From RHKX01 sp963784885 (GTDB lineage: Bacteria; Actinomycetota; Thermoleophilia; Solirubrobacterales; 70-9), in the NCBI GenBank assembly GCA_963784885.1, contig CAWATA010000004.1:124001-188000 (forward strand): a stretch of DNA of 64,000 bases, written 5' to 3'. The position numbers were made by a program, and so were the translations under genes. The notes beneath the pieces are model-generated. The model searched no databases. It was not told the origin of the DNA and saw nothing but the letters and a program-made list of their open reading frames with translations. Position 1 is the first letter of the stretch, and each line of letters opens with the position of its first letter. Positions 8,523 to 16,893 of this stretch are shown one piece after another.

Positions 8523-9320
8523 TCAGTGCTCGAGAACGCGTCCCAGAAAGGTCTTCGTGCGCTCTTCCCGCGGGTTGTCGAGGACCTGTGAGGGCGGGCC
8601 GTCCTCGACGATCACGCCGCCGTCCATGAAGACCACCCGGTGCGCCGCCTCGCGCGCGAAGCCGATCTCGTGGGTGACGACCATCATCGTCATCCCCTCG
8701 TCGGCGAGCTCGCGCATCACGTCGAGCACCTCCTTGACGAGCTCGGGATCGAGCGCGCTCGTGACCTCGTCGAACAGCATCACGTGCGGGTCCATCGCCA
8801 GCGCCCGGGCGATCGCGACCCGCTGCTGCTGGCCGCCGGAGAGGCGATCCGGGTACTCGTGAATCTTGTCGGCCATCCCGACTCGGGTCAACAGCTCCTC
8901 ACCGCGCTGCTTGCACTCTCCTTCGGAGCGGCCGAGCACCGTCTGCGGCGCCAGGGTGACGTTCTCGAGCGCGGTCTTCAGCGGAAACAGGTTGAACTGC
9001 TGGAAGACCATGCCGACGCGCTGGCGGACGAAGTCCAGCCCGGCGGTGCCCTTGCCGGTGATCTCCTCGCCCTCGAGGACGATCCGGCCGCTGTCGGGCG
9101 GCGACAGCAGGTTGACGCAGCGCAGGAGCGTCGACTTGCCCGACCCGCTCGGGCCGAGGATGCAGACCACTTCGCCTCGATTCACCGTCATCTCGATCCC
9201 GTCGAGAACGACGAGATCGCCGAAGCTCTTGCGGATCTCGTGCAGGCCGAGGATCGAGCCATCCGCGGAGGTCTCGAGCTCACCGGTCGTCGGCACGACG
9301 GAACCACCTCCTGGGCTCAT
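8523..9320 (-). CDS. glnQ: Polar amino acid ABC transporter, ATP-binding protein
   Basis: A GlnQ/HisP-type ATPase of 265 residues. It has Walker A GPSGSGKST (about residues 56-64), Q-loop QQFNLFP, signature LSGGQQQRVAIARAL, Walker B VMLFDEVTSALD and the switch histidine in VVTHE. Its ATG overlaps the permease stop (ATGA). A perfect AGGAGGT lies inside the first codons, nine bases before an in-frame GTG at 9296; that GTG may be the true start and would remove an unneeded tail. It is the last gene of a three-gene importer (binding protein, permease, ATPase). The symbol is by family; the substrate could be glutamine, glutamate or another polar amino acid. Confidence 0.9.
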   Translation of the reverse strand: MSPGGGSVVPTTGELETSADGSILGLHEIRKSFGDLVVLDGIEMTVNRGEVVCILGPSGSGKSTLLRCVNLLSPPDSGRIVLEGEEITGKGTAGLDFVRQRVGMVFQQFNLFPLKTALENVTLAPQTVLGRSEGECKQRGEELLTRVGMADKIHEYPDRLSGGQQQRVAIARALAMDPHVMLFDEVTSALDPELVKEVLDVMRELADEGMTMMVVTHEIGFAREAAHRVVFMDGGVIVEDGPPSQVLDNPREERTKTFLGRVLEH

Positions 9321-10066
9321 GCCATACCTCGCTGGTAGCGGGCCTGCTGTCGGTTGATCATGTAGTCGACGAGCCGGGCCAGCGGGATCGTCACGATCAG
9401 GAACAGGATCGCTCCCATCACCAGAGCGGAGCCGTTGAAGATGTCGGACTGGATCTGGCGGCCGACGTAGACGACCTCGGCGGCACCGAGGATGCTGACC
9501 AGCGACGTGTCCTTCATCAGGGCGATGAAATCGTTGAGCAGCGGCGGGATCACCTTGCGGACCGCCTGGGGAACGATCACGTTCCGCATCGCCTGGCCGT
9601 GGCTCATTCCGAGCGAGCGCGCCGCCTCCATCTGCCCGCTCGGCACCGACTCGATGCCGGCGCGGTAGACCTCGGCCATGTAGGCGCCGTAGGTGATCGT
9701 CAGGGAGATCACGCCATACCAGAACGGGCTCGTCTCACCGAACCAGGTCGGCTTGCCGAGGAAGTCCGGGATCACGTCGCCGCCGACCGGGGCGGCAAGC
9801 GTGCTGAGGCCGCCGGAGACGAGCAGCAGCACGATCAGCAGGGGGATGCCGCGGAAGACGTCGATGTAGCCGATCGTCACCCACCTGATCGGCGCCAACG
9901 GCTTACCCGGCAATTGACGCAGCACGGCCAGGACCAGGCCCCAGATCAGCGAGAACGCGCCGCCGAGGATCGAGAGCTTCAGCGTCAGCCAGAACCCGTC
10001 GAGGACCGGGGACAGATAGTCCCCCATCACTCCGAAATCGAAGTAGTACTGCTGGATGAACTCCAT
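9317..10066 (-). CDS. Polar amino acid ABC transporter, permease
   Basis: A 249-residue HisM/GlnP-type permease with about five membrane helices. It carries the amino-acid-permease features IDVFRGIPLL near the first third and the EAA loop MEAARSLGMSHGQAMRNVIVPQA that docks the ATPase. YMAEVYRAGIESVPSGQ just before it is also typical. Only one permease is present, so it probably works as a homodimer. It is separated from the upstream binding protein by a strong hairpin at 10128-10159 and overlaps the ATPase gene by four bases. Confidence 0.9.
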   Translation of the reverse strand: MEFIQQYYFDFGVMGDYLSPVLDGFWLTLKLSILGGAFSLIWGLVLAVLRQLPGKPLAPIRWVTIGYIDVFRGIPLLIVLLLVSGGLSTLAAPVGGDVIPDFLGKPTWFGETSPFWYGVISLTITYGAYMAEVYRAGIESVPSGQMEAARSLGMSHGQAMRNVIVPQAVRKVIPPLLNDFIALMKDTSLVSILGAAEVVYVGRQIQSDIFNGSALVMGAILFLIVTIPLARLVDYMINRQQARYQRGMA

Positions 10067-10127
10067 GCGCTCTCGTTTCTAGCCGGATCCTGCGCCCGGT
10101 GTGGAACGGGTTATATCCAGCCACGAA

Positions 10128-10159
10128 CGAGAAGGAGCGCCCGCGGGCGCTCCTTCTCG
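10128..10159 (-). terminator. Perfect 32-base inverted repeat between binding-protein and permease genes
   Basis: Two 16-base arms (CGAGAAGGAGCGCCCG and its exact complement) meet with no spacer. Outer arms CACGAA/TTCGTG extend the stem past a small bulge. No T-run follows on either strand, so it is more likely an intrinsic partial stop or an mRNA-stabilising hairpin than a classic terminator. Hairpins here in ABC operons commonly leave more binding-protein mRNA than permease mRNA. Confidence 0.65.
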
Positions 10160-10181
10160 ATTTCGTGTCGGCCGCGGGCCG

Positions 10182-11033
10182 TCAGCCGCCGTTGGTCACG
10201 GACTCCGGCGCGTCGGTCGAGAAGTACTGCTGGTACAGCTCGTCCATGGTGCCGTCGTCGATCAGCTCGCCGATCGCCTCGTTGATCGCTTCGTGGAGCG
10301 GGTTGCCCGGCGCTGTCGGGAGACCGTAGACCTCGTCGGTCGAGATCTCCTGGGCGATCTCGATGCCGCCCTGCTTTTCGACCGCATCCGCCGCGAAGGG
10401 CTGATCGACGATCGCTGCGTCGACCTGCTCGGTGGTCACGGCCGCGAGAGCGTCGGCGCCCTTGCTGAAGCCGCGAACCTCGCCGGCGTCGGTCTCCTTC
10501 TCGGCCAGGGTCTGACCGGTGGTGCCCTGCTGGGCGCCGACGATCTTGCCGCCGAGGTCGGCGGTCGAGGTGATGTCGGAGCCCTCGGCCACGACGAGCG
10601 CCTGCTGGGCCTCGTAGTACGGGCGGGAGAAGTCGACGACCTTCTCACGTGCCGGGGTTATCGTCGCCGCCGCGGCGACCACGTCGAACTGACCGCTCGC
10701 AACGTCACGGAAGATCGTGTCGAAGGAGCTGTTCTGGTAGGTCGGCGTGAGGCCGAGCTTGTCGGCGATCGCGTCCATCAGGTCCTTGTCGAAGCCGCTG
10801 AAGTCGCCGCCCTCGGGGGTTCCGATCTCGAACGGCGGGTACGGCGCGTCGGTGCCGACCAGAAGTTCGCCCTCCTTGATCAGCTTCGCGTTCGATACGT
10901 CGATCGTCCCCGAGTCGCTGCTCGCCCCGGCGTTGGCGGTGCTGTCGTCGCTACCGCAACCGGCGACCGCAAAGGCGGCGATCAGGCCGATCGCGAGCAC
11001 GAGCAGCGACCAAGTCTTGGTCTTCCTCTTCAC
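10182..11033 (-). CDS. Polar amino acid ABC transporter, substrate-binding lipoprotein
   Basis: A type 3 periplasmic-binding-protein family member (SBP_bac_3). I place the start at the GTG at 11033, behind GGAGACGACCA, giving 283 residues; a longer frame from 11099 exists but lacks a ribosome site. The signal peptide ends in the lipobox VAGC, followed by a Ser/Asp-rich linker. The mature part has LLVGTDAPYPPFEI, SGFDKDLMDAIADKLG and GQFDVVAAAATITPAREK, all family hallmarks for polar amino acids. It is the first gene of the importer operon and is anchored outside the membrane. Confidence 0.9.
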   Translation of the reverse strand: MKRKTKTWSLLVLAIGLIAAFAVAGCGSDDSTANAGASSDSGTIDVSNAKLIKEGELLVGTDAPYPPFEIGTPEGGDFSGFDKDLMDAIADKLGLTPTYQNSSFDTIFRDVASGQFDVVAAAATITPAREKVVDFSRPYYEAQQALVVAEGSDITSTADLGGKIVGAQQGTTGQTLAEKETDAGEVRGFSKGADALAAVTTEQVDAAIVDQPFAADAVEKQGGIEIAQEISTDEVYGLPTAPGNPLHEAINEAIGELIDDGTMDELYQQYFSTDAPESVTNGG

Positions 11034-11206
11034 TGGTCGTCTCCGTTTCTCTCTCACTGAAGCCGCACCCGCCCCATGCCGGTGAAGCCTCACCACCATA
11101 GCCTGAATCGTTCGTGGCGCGTGCCCGGGGGAGCTAACGGGTAATCCGGATCGGGTTCCAGGGAAATCCGCCTCCGGCGGGCGCGACTCACTACACTTAC
11201 TGAAGT

Positions 11207-12172
11207 ATGGGTGGCGATCTGCTGAACCGACCGTGCGGAGGCCAGTTCGAGAGCGTTCTCGAGGCGATCGGGAACACTCCGCTGGTCGAGCTGCAGCGAC
11301 TCACCCCGAACCCCGGCGTGCGCATGTTCGCGAAGCTGGAGGGGCGCAACCCGACCGGCTCCGTCAAGGACCGGGTCGCGAAGTCGATGATCGACCGTGC
11401 CGAGGCGGAGGGACTGATCGCGCCGGGGCAGACGATCCTCGAGCCGACGTCGGGGAACACCGGCATCGCCCTAGCGATGATCTGCCAGCGCAAGGGCTAC
11501 AAGCTCAAGGCGGTGATGCCCGACAACGTCACCCCGGAGCGCACCCAGCTCCTCGCCATGTACGGAGCCGAGATCGTCTTCTCGGAGGGCCCGAAGGGGT
11601 CGAACGGGGCGGTCGAGCTCGCGCTCGAGATGGCCGAGGCCGACTCCTCCTACTACATGCCCTACCAGTACGGGAACGAGGCGAACCCGCTCGCCCACTA
11701 CAACGGGACCGCCGTCGAGATTCTCGAGGAGCTCGACGAGGTGGCCGCGTTCGTCAGCGGTCTCGGGACCGGTGGGACGCTGATGGGCGTCGGCCGCCGG
11801 CTCAAGGAGCACGACCCGGAGACGAAGATCGTCGCCTCCGAGCCGATGCAGGGCGAGCTCGTCGACGGCCTGCGCTCGCTCGACGACGGCTTCATCCCAC
11901 CGATCATCGACCTCTCGGTCCTCGACCGCAAGATCATGGTCTCCAACCGCGACTCGATCGTCTGGACCCAGAAGCTGGTCCGCGAGGAGGGAATCTTCGC
12001 CGGCGTCAGCGCCGGCGCCATCGCCTACGTGGCGCACCGGATCGCCGGCGAGCTCGACGAGGGCAACGTCGTCTTCCTGATCCCCGACGACGGTTGGAAG
12101 TACCTCTCCTCGGGCATCTACACGACCGATGTCGATCAGATCGACGGGCTCGAGACCACCAACTGGTGGTAG
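11207..12172 (+). CDS. cysM: Cysteine synthase, CysM type (probably CysO-thiocarboxylate and O-phosphoserine dependent)
   Basis: A 321-residue PLP enzyme. The Schiff-base Lys54 is in NPTGSVKDR, the substrate loop is EPTSGNTGIALAM, and the phosphate-binding loop is GLGTGGTLMG. GLRSLDDGF aligns with the mycobacterial CysM segment LRNMDEGF, whose arginine selects O-phosphoserine; that is inference from remembered sequence. Together with the adjacent mec and a CysO gene, this suggests the CysO route rather than CysK using free sulfide. A TACACT box ends 9 bases before the ATG and no ribosome site is visible, so the mRNA may be leaderless. Confidence 0.88.
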   Translation: MGGDLLNRPCGGQFESVLEAIGNTPLVELQRLTPNPGVRMFAKLEGRNPTGSVKDRVAKSMIDRAEAEGLIAPGQTILEPTSGNTGIALAMICQRKGYKLKAVMPDNVTPERTQLLAMYGAEIVFSEGPKGSNGAVELALEMAEADSSYYMPYQYGNEANPLAHYNGTAVEILEELDEVAAFVSGLGTGGTLMGVGRRLKEHDPETKIVASEPMQGELVDGLRSLDDGFIPPIIDLSVLDRKIMVSNRDSIVWTQKLVREEGIFAGVSAGAIAYVAHRIAGELDEGNVVFLIPDDGWKYLSSGIYTTDVDQIDGLETTNWW

Positions 12173-12179
12173 CCGCACG

Positions 12180-12593
12180 ATGCGGATCGGCCGGGACCTG
12201 ATCGACGAGATCGTCGCGCACTCGCGCGAGGCCCGGCCGCGGGGCGAGCGAGGCGAGGAGTGCTGCGGACTGATCGGCGGCTCGGGCGGCGAGATGACCT
12301 CGGTCCACCGTGCGCGCAACGCGGCGGCGACCTGGCTGCGCTACGAGGTCCATCCGAGCGATCAGATCAGGATCATGGACGAGATCGAATCCGACGGGGA
12401 GGAACTCGTCGCGATCTACCACTCTCACACCAAGAGCGCCGCCTATCCGTCGCAGACCGATGTCAACCTCGCGGTCAACTGGCCCGACGTGCTCTGGCTG
12501 ATCTGCTCGCTCGAGGATTACGACGAGCCCGTGGTCCGGGGGTTCTGGATCCGCGACGGCGAGGTCGAGGAGGAGGATCTCGACGTCGTCTGA
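12180..12593 (+). CDS. mec: Mec-type JAMM/MPN+ metallopeptidase (CysO-cysteine peptidase)
   Basis: A 137-residue zinc protease with the complete JAMM motif: Glu27 in GEECCGLI, then His81-Ser-His83, Ser91 and Asp94 in HSHTKSAAYPSQTD. In mycobacteria Mec frees cysteine from the CysO-cysteine adduct made by CysM. It follows cysM after 7 bases and begins at ATG 12180 behind GGTGGT. In this genome it could also trim the two residues after Gly-Gly of the CysO homologue at 1123-1401, as QbsD does for QbsE in pseudomonads (inference). Cytoplasmic. Confidence 0.88.
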   Translation: MRIGRDLIDEIVAHSREARPRGERGEECCGLIGGSGGEMTSVHRARNAAATWLRYEVHPSDQIRIMDEIESDGEELVAIYHSHTKSAAYPSQTDVNLAVNWPDVLWLICSLEDYDEPVVRGFWIRDGEVEEEDLDVV

Positions 12594-12600
12594 GGCTCCG

Positions 12601-13092
12601 CTGGTCTGCCGGGGATGCGGGGCGGCCCAGGCGGGCCGGCCGGGAGAGGAGCGGTTCTGCGAGCACTGTGGGATGCCGCTGACGCCCCCCGGGCCGGCCG
12701 ACGTCGGTCCGGTCGACGAGCGCGTCGAGCGCGCCCGCAAGATCCAGCCGCGCCTCGCCCGGGGTGAGACGGTCCGGGTCGGCGTCGCCCTCAACCTCGC
12801 CGAGGCCGAACTGATGCAGAACATCCTCCTCGAGGAGGGCATCCCGAGCATCCTCCGGCGCTCCGGCGGCTTCGACGTGCCCGACTTCCTCGCCGCCGGT
12901 CCGCGCGACATCCTCGTCCCGGCTTCCGGAGCCGAGGCGGCCCGCGAGCTGCTCAATCCCGGGGGAGTCGTCCCGCCCGAGCCGGAGCCCGTCGATCCGC
13001 ACCGGGCCGCGTTCCGCCTCGCGGCGGCGATGCTCGCCTGCCTGCTTCTGTTCGGAGCGTTGACCGGGTTGATCTGGGCGCTGACGAGCTAG
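12601..13092 (+). CDS. Zinc-ribbon, DUF2007-like signal-transducing protein with C-terminal membrane helix
   Basis: The frame shows an N-terminal zinc ribbon, CRGC then FCEHCG fourteen residues later. Next comes a DUF2007-like segment (VRVGVALNLAEAELMQNILL, GIPSILRRSGG, DILVPASGAEAARELL), and a single membrane helix near the C-terminus. The first conventional start (ATG 12673) would delete the zinc ribbon. No ATG, GTG or TTG exists upstream in frame, but CTG at 12601, 8 bases after mec, would keep it. About 163 residues from CTG, 139 from ATG. It probably belongs to the cysM-mec transcript; function unknown. Confidence 0.6.
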   Translation: MVCRGCGAAQAGRPGEERFCEHCGMPLTPPGPADVGPVDERVERARKIQPRLARGETVRVGVALNLAEAELMQNILLEEGIPSILRRSGGFDVPDFLAAGPRDILVPASGAEAARELLNPGGVVPPEPEPVDPHRAAFRLAAAMLACLLLFGALTGLIWALTS

Positions 13093-13886
13093 AGCGCCGA
13101 CGGGCCGACGATGCGCTCGAAGCCGTCGGTAGCCGAGCCTACGGCGAGCATCTCGACGTGGTCGCGCCAGACCGGCTCGATCTCGCGGATCGACGCGCCG
13201 AACGCGGTCTCGAGTGCGGCCGCGGGCCCGGCCTTGGGGAGCCGCGCCACGAGCACGTCGCAGGCATGCCGGCCGACCTCGGTGTCGAGCAGATCGAAGA
13301 TGGAGCCGCCGAGGATGATCGCGTCGCGCGCCGAGGGTGGGAACGAAGGGGCGGCCCCGTCGTTGAGCCGCCGCAACACGGCCGGCCGGAAGCTCGCGTA
13401 CTGGCCGGCGTAGAACTGCGCGCCACCCTCGATCAGCCACGCCCAGCGCAGGTAACGACCGAACGCTCTCGGGCCCCAGGGCGGTGGGATCTTCGGGTTG
13501 TTGGCGGCGAGGACGAGCTGCGCGTAGAGGCGCTCGGACGTTCCCAGCAGGGCCCGCAACGAGTCGGGGCCTCCAGCTCGGCGCTCAAGCGCGCTGTCGG
13601 TCAGGGTGTGGAGCTCCGTCCGGGTCGCCCAGCCGGCCAGATAGCGCCGCCCAGCCGGAGCGGCTGCGATCCGCGCCGCGGGCAGGAACGGATGCGCCGC
13701 GGCCAGCCAGCCCGAGCTCGGATGGAGGATCGCGGTGACGCCGCCGGGCGCCCGTTCGAACCGTTCCTCGAGCTTCAGACGCAGCTCCTCGAGCCGGTCG
13801 AGCGTCCGCTCCGCGCACTCCTCGTCCCCCTCCTCGAAGCGGACGGTGAAGCTGAGCGAGTCTGTCTCGGTCCAGGGCACTCCCAC
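13089..13886 (-). CDS. Peptidase-MA-like protein without an HExxH motif
   Basis: A 265-residue protein. RWAWLIEGGAQFYAGQ (about residues 160-175) resembles the part of gluzincin peptidases just after the catalytic helix (WLxEGxA), but no HExxH precedes it. It is therefore probably a non-catalytic relative, or the family call is wrong. An N-terminal acidic coiled segment (EECAERTLDRLEEL) precedes the body. No signal peptide is obvious. Its stop overlaps the stop of the preceding plus-strand gene in a shared CTAG. I cannot assign a function. Confidence 0.6.
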   Translation of the reverse strand: MGVPWTETDSLSFTVRFEEGDEECAERTLDRLEELRLKLEERFERAPGGVTAILHPSSGWLAAAHPFLPAARIAAAPAGRRYLAGWATRTELHTLTDSALERRAGGPDSLRALLGTSERLYAQLVLAANNPKIPPPWGPRAFGRYLRWAWLIEGGAQFYAGQYASFRPAVLRRLNDGAAPSFPPSARDAIILGGSIFDLLDTEVGRHACDVLVARLPKAGPAAALETAFGASIREIEPVWRDHVEMLAVGSATDGFERIVGPSAL

Positions 13887-13961
13887 GAGGGTAGACCCGC
13901 GCGCCTCCCGGCTCCGCCCGCGACCGGCCGCGCTGCAGCCGCTGTTGCCGGGGAAGGTGCC

Positions 13962-14636
13962 TCAGCCGCGGCCGCGCGCCTCGCCGGCGCCGACGTGACG
14001 GGCGAGGAGGGCGTCGAGATCATCGCCCGGGTCGTCGATCCAGATCGGCGCCCCCGGCCCGTGCAGAGACGGGTCGGCGGGGTCGCGGCCGACCCGGCGG
14101 GCGACTGCGGCGAGCGGCGGGAAAAGGGTCGCCTGAACGACTCCGGGAGGACTGGCGAACCGGATCACATCGCGGTACTCATGAGCGATCGCGGCTAGCC
14201 ACAGCGGGTCCGGCATCCCCTTCTCGTTGACCTTTCCGAGTGCCCCGAGCGACCAGATCGCTTCGATCATCGCGACGAACCGATCGGCGGTTCCGGCCGG
14301 CATCCCCGGCGCCTCCTCGACTTCGACCCGGACCCGGGCGATGCCCGCGCCCGAGTTCCACCAGTCGTGGACGACGCCGACCGGCACCTCGGCGACCCCG
14401 TCGCCCGGCCGCATCGGCCGCTCCGCGTCGCCGACGAGGAAGGTGACGTCGCCTTCGACGACCTCGAAGCGCTCGATCAGCGAGGGGTGGACGTGGGCGC
14501 CGGCCACCGCCGCCCCCGGCTGGAGCCAGAGGTCGACCTCGAAGCTCCGCCCGCCTTCCGGCTGGGAGAGGACGTGCGCGAGTTCGCCGGTGACCGGGTT
14601 GTGCCCCCAGGTCGGCTGCTCGCTCGTCGCCGTCAT
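13962..14636 (-). CDS. Cupin-domain protein
   Basis: A 224-residue protein starting at ATG 14636 behind a strong GGAGGAGG. Residues 25-105 form a single cupin barrel: GAHVHPSLIERFEVVEGDVTF matches cupin motif 1 (HxH and Glu) and VPVGVVHDWWNSG matches motif 2 with its His. A metal site is therefore likely. The C-terminal 110 residues are mostly helical and unassigned. Similar proteins bind or modify small polar molecules. It is divergent from the endonuclease IV gene, with about 60 bases between starts for both promoters. Confidence 0.75.
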   Translation of the reverse strand: MTATSEQPTWGHNPVTGELAHVLSQPEGGRSFEVDLWLQPGAAVAGAHVHPSLIERFEVVEGDVTFLVGDAERPMRPGDGVAEVPVGVVHDWWNSGAGIARVRVEVEEAPGMPAGTADRFVAMIEAIWSLGALGKVNEKGMPDPLWLAAIAHEYRDVIRFASPPGVVQATLFPPLAAVARRVGRDPADPSLHGPGAPIWIDDPGDDLDALLARHVGAGEARGRG

Positions 14637-14698
14637 CGTCGCCTCCTCCGGCGCCACTCTAGCGCGGCCCGGTCCGGCGGCGCCTATCCTCGACGCTG

Positions 14699-15478
14699 AT
14701 GAGCTCGCCGCCGATCGGAGCACACGTGCTGGGCGACGATCCCCTCGCCGAGGCGGCCGAGGTCGAGGCCGACGTGATCCAGCTGTTCCTCTCGAACCCG
14801 CAGGGCTGGGAGAAGCCGCCGGAGCGCGAGGACGCCGGCGAGCTGCGCGAGTCCGAGGTCGGGATATACGTCCACGCCCCGTACCTGATCAACGTCTGCT
14901 CGCCGAAGCCGAACGTCCGCTACGGGTCGCGGAAGATCCTCCAGCAGACATGCGACGCTGCGGCCGCCGTCGGCGCACTGGCGGTGATCGTCCACCCGGG
15001 CCACGCCGAGGACGGCCTCGACGACGGCGTCGCCCGCTGGTCGCGAACGCTGGAGATCCTCGAGTCCGACGTCCCCGTCTACCTCGAGAACACCGCCGGC
15101 GGCGACCACGCGGTCGCCCGGCGCTTCGATGCGCTGGCTCACCTCTGGGCCGAGGTCGAGCAGGCGCCGGGCGACGTCGAGGTCGGCTTCTGCTTCGACA
15201 CCTGCCACGCCCACGCGGCCGGCGAGGATCTCTCCGACGCCGTCGAGCGCGCAATCGCGATCACCGGCGGCATCGACCTCCTCCACGTCAACGACTCCCG
15301 CGACCCGGCCGGGACCGGGGCCGACCGCCACGCCAACATCGGCGCCGGGACGATCGACCTCGAGGTCCTCCGGCACATGATCCGCGCTGCGGATGCGCCG
15401 TCGGTGGTCGAGACCCCGCGCGAGGTCGAGGCGCTCCGCGCCGACGTTCAGTTCGTGCGCGAGGCCCTGGCGGGCTGA
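14699..15478 (+). CDS. nfo: Endonuclease IV family AP endonuclease
   Basis: A 259-residue xylose-isomerase-like TIM barrel of the AP endonuclease 2 family. Zinc-ligand segments are visible in order: YVHAPYLINV, IVHPGHAED, YLENTAGG, VGFCFDTCHAHAAG, LLHVNDSRDP and DRHANIGAG. Family members cleave DNA 5' of abasic sites in base excision repair. The length is a little below the usual 280 residues. A divergent cupin gene lies on the other side and a GDPD gene meets it tail to tail (3-base gap). Confidence 0.82.
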   Translation: MSSPPIGAHVLGDDPLAEAAEVEADVIQLFLSNPQGWEKPPEREDAGELRESEVGIYVHAPYLINVCSPKPNVRYGSRKILQQTCDAAAAVGALAVIVHPGHAEDGLDDGVARWSRTLEILESDVPVYLENTAGGDHAVARRFDALAHLWAEVEQAPGDVEVGFCFDTCHAHAAGEDLSDAVERAIAITGGIDLLHVNDSRDPAGTGADRHANIGAGTIDLEVLRHMIRAADAPSVVETPREVEALRADVQFVREALAG

Positions 15479-15481
15479 GCC

Positions 15482-16831
15482 CTAGCCGGCCGGGAAGGCG
15501 GTACGGGTCTCGAATGCGTCGTAGGGCTGGACGACGGCACGGAGCGGCTTGCCGTTCCGTGCCGCCTTTTCGAGGCGCGGCGACAAGAGCTCAACCTCGC
15601 GGCCGCCTGGTCCACCTTCGGACGGCGGCTTCCAACCGAAATTGAACCTGGTCTGCACCCGTCCCTGGCTGCTCTTCGTCTCCAGGGTGACGGTGCCGGC
15701 ACAGCGACTGTCGAAGTCGTCCCTGCGCTTCACCGTCACGAACAGTCGGCTCCCGTCCCTGTCGAGGGTGTTGCCTGCCCGCACGTCGCAGGCGATCGAC
15801 GCCTTCTTCGTGCAGTGCTTGCCCGGCGAGCCCTTCGGCAGCGGCGGCCGCGGCACGTCGTTGTTGCACATGGTCTTCTCGAGGCGCATCGGCTGGGCCG
15901 ACATGATCCCGTCGACGCCGAGGTCGAACAGGTACTTCATCGTCGGCTCGTCGTCGATCGTCCATGGGTGGACGGCGTAACCGTCGCCGTGCGCCTTGTC
16001 GACGAACTCCGGCGTCACCACCGGGATCCCGCTGAACGTCATCGGGACCTGGAACACCTTCGAGCCCTCCGGCGGGGGCGTATCGGCTAGTACGTAGCCG
16101 GCGACGCCGCCGGTCGCCGGGGCGGTGTCGATCTGCGGCGCCAGCTCGTGGAAGCGCGCGAGCGCTTCGTCCTTGAAGGAGGCGACGACGATCCCGCGCG
16201 TCCGGCCGAGCTCGTTCAGGAAGCCGGCGAGGACCTCGGCGTTGTTCAGGTACGAGGCGATGTTGGCGTCCGACTCGCCCTTGATCTCGATGTTGATCGG
16301 GACGTCGGGGTACTTCTTCATGACCTTGGGGAGGGTCGTGATCTTGAAGTCGCCGGGCTTGTACCCGGGCGGCGGCTTCACGTCGCCCGTGCGGACGCCG
16401 CGAAACGGGTAATCGGAGTCCGGCCGGTCGGAGTGGCTGGTGCCGGTGCCGGGCACCACCCAGTAGCCGGCGTCGAGCTTCTGGATCTCCGCCAGGGTCA
16501 GCTCGTAGATGCTGCCGGTGCCGTTCGTGGTCCGGTTGACGGTCGAGTCGTGGATGACGACGATCTCGCCGTCCGCGCTGACGTGGATGTCGGTCTCGAG
16601 CATGTCGGAGCCGAGCCGCATCGCCCGGTCGTAGGCGTACATGGTGTTCGACGGCGCCTCGTCCTCGCCGCCCTGGTGGGCGATGTTGAGGGTCCGGAGC
16701 TCGGTCCAGTCGGTCGGCCCCGCCACCGCGGCGGCGGGCGCCGCCAAGGCCGCCAGCGCGACCGCGAGGAGGGTGATCAGGGGCCCGGTGTGCTCGCGGA
16801 GCGCTCGCCGCGCTCGCTCGATTCGATCCAT
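15482..16831 (-). CDS. Secreted glycerophosphodiester phosphodiesterase with C-terminal beta domain
   Basis: A 449-residue enzyme from ATG 16831; the open frame extends further upstream but into another gene's strand. A signal peptide (LLAVALAALAAPAAAVAG) precedes the GDPD barrel: NIAHQGGEDEAPSNT (catalytic His), DMLETDIHVSADGEIVVIHD (metal ligands and second His) and INIEIKGE. VHPWTIDDEPTMKYL and GVDGIMSAQP close the barrel. The last 115 residues hold several cysteines (CNND, CTKKASIACD, SRCAG) and look like a separate beta-rich domain. It would release glycerol phosphate from phosphodiesters outside the cell. Confidence 0.85.
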   Translation of the reverse strand: MDRIERARRALREHTGPLITLLAVALAALAAPAAAVAGPTDWTELRTLNIAHQGGEDEAPSNTMYAYDRAMRLGSDMLETDIHVSADGEIVVIHDSTVNRTTNGTGSIYELTLAEIQKLDAGYWVVPGTGTSHSDRPDSDYPFRGVRTGDVKPPPGYKPGDFKITTLPKVMKKYPDVPINIEIKGESDANIASYLNNAEVLAGFLNELGRTRGIVVASFKDEALARFHELAPQIDTAPATGGVAGYVLADTPPPEGSKVFQVPMTFSGIPVVTPEFVDKAHGDGYAVHPWTIDDEPTMKYLFDLGVDGIMSAQPMRLEKTMCNNDVPRPPLPKGSPGKHCTKKASIACDVRAGNTLDRDGSRLFVTVKRRDDFDSRCAGTVTLETKSSQGRVQTRFNFGWKPPSEGGPGGREVELLSPRLEKAARNGKPLRAVVQPYDAFETRTAFPAG

Positions 16832-16893
16832 GGCGAGGAGTGTATGGACGGCGGCGGGGCGGTGCCCCGGTTGCTCGGCGCGGGCGGCGCCGC

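Noticed and set aside
13041..13100. Terminator between convergent genes ending at 13092 and 13089
   Set aside because: Only a CTAG overlap of stops; no inverted repeat long enough for a terminator.
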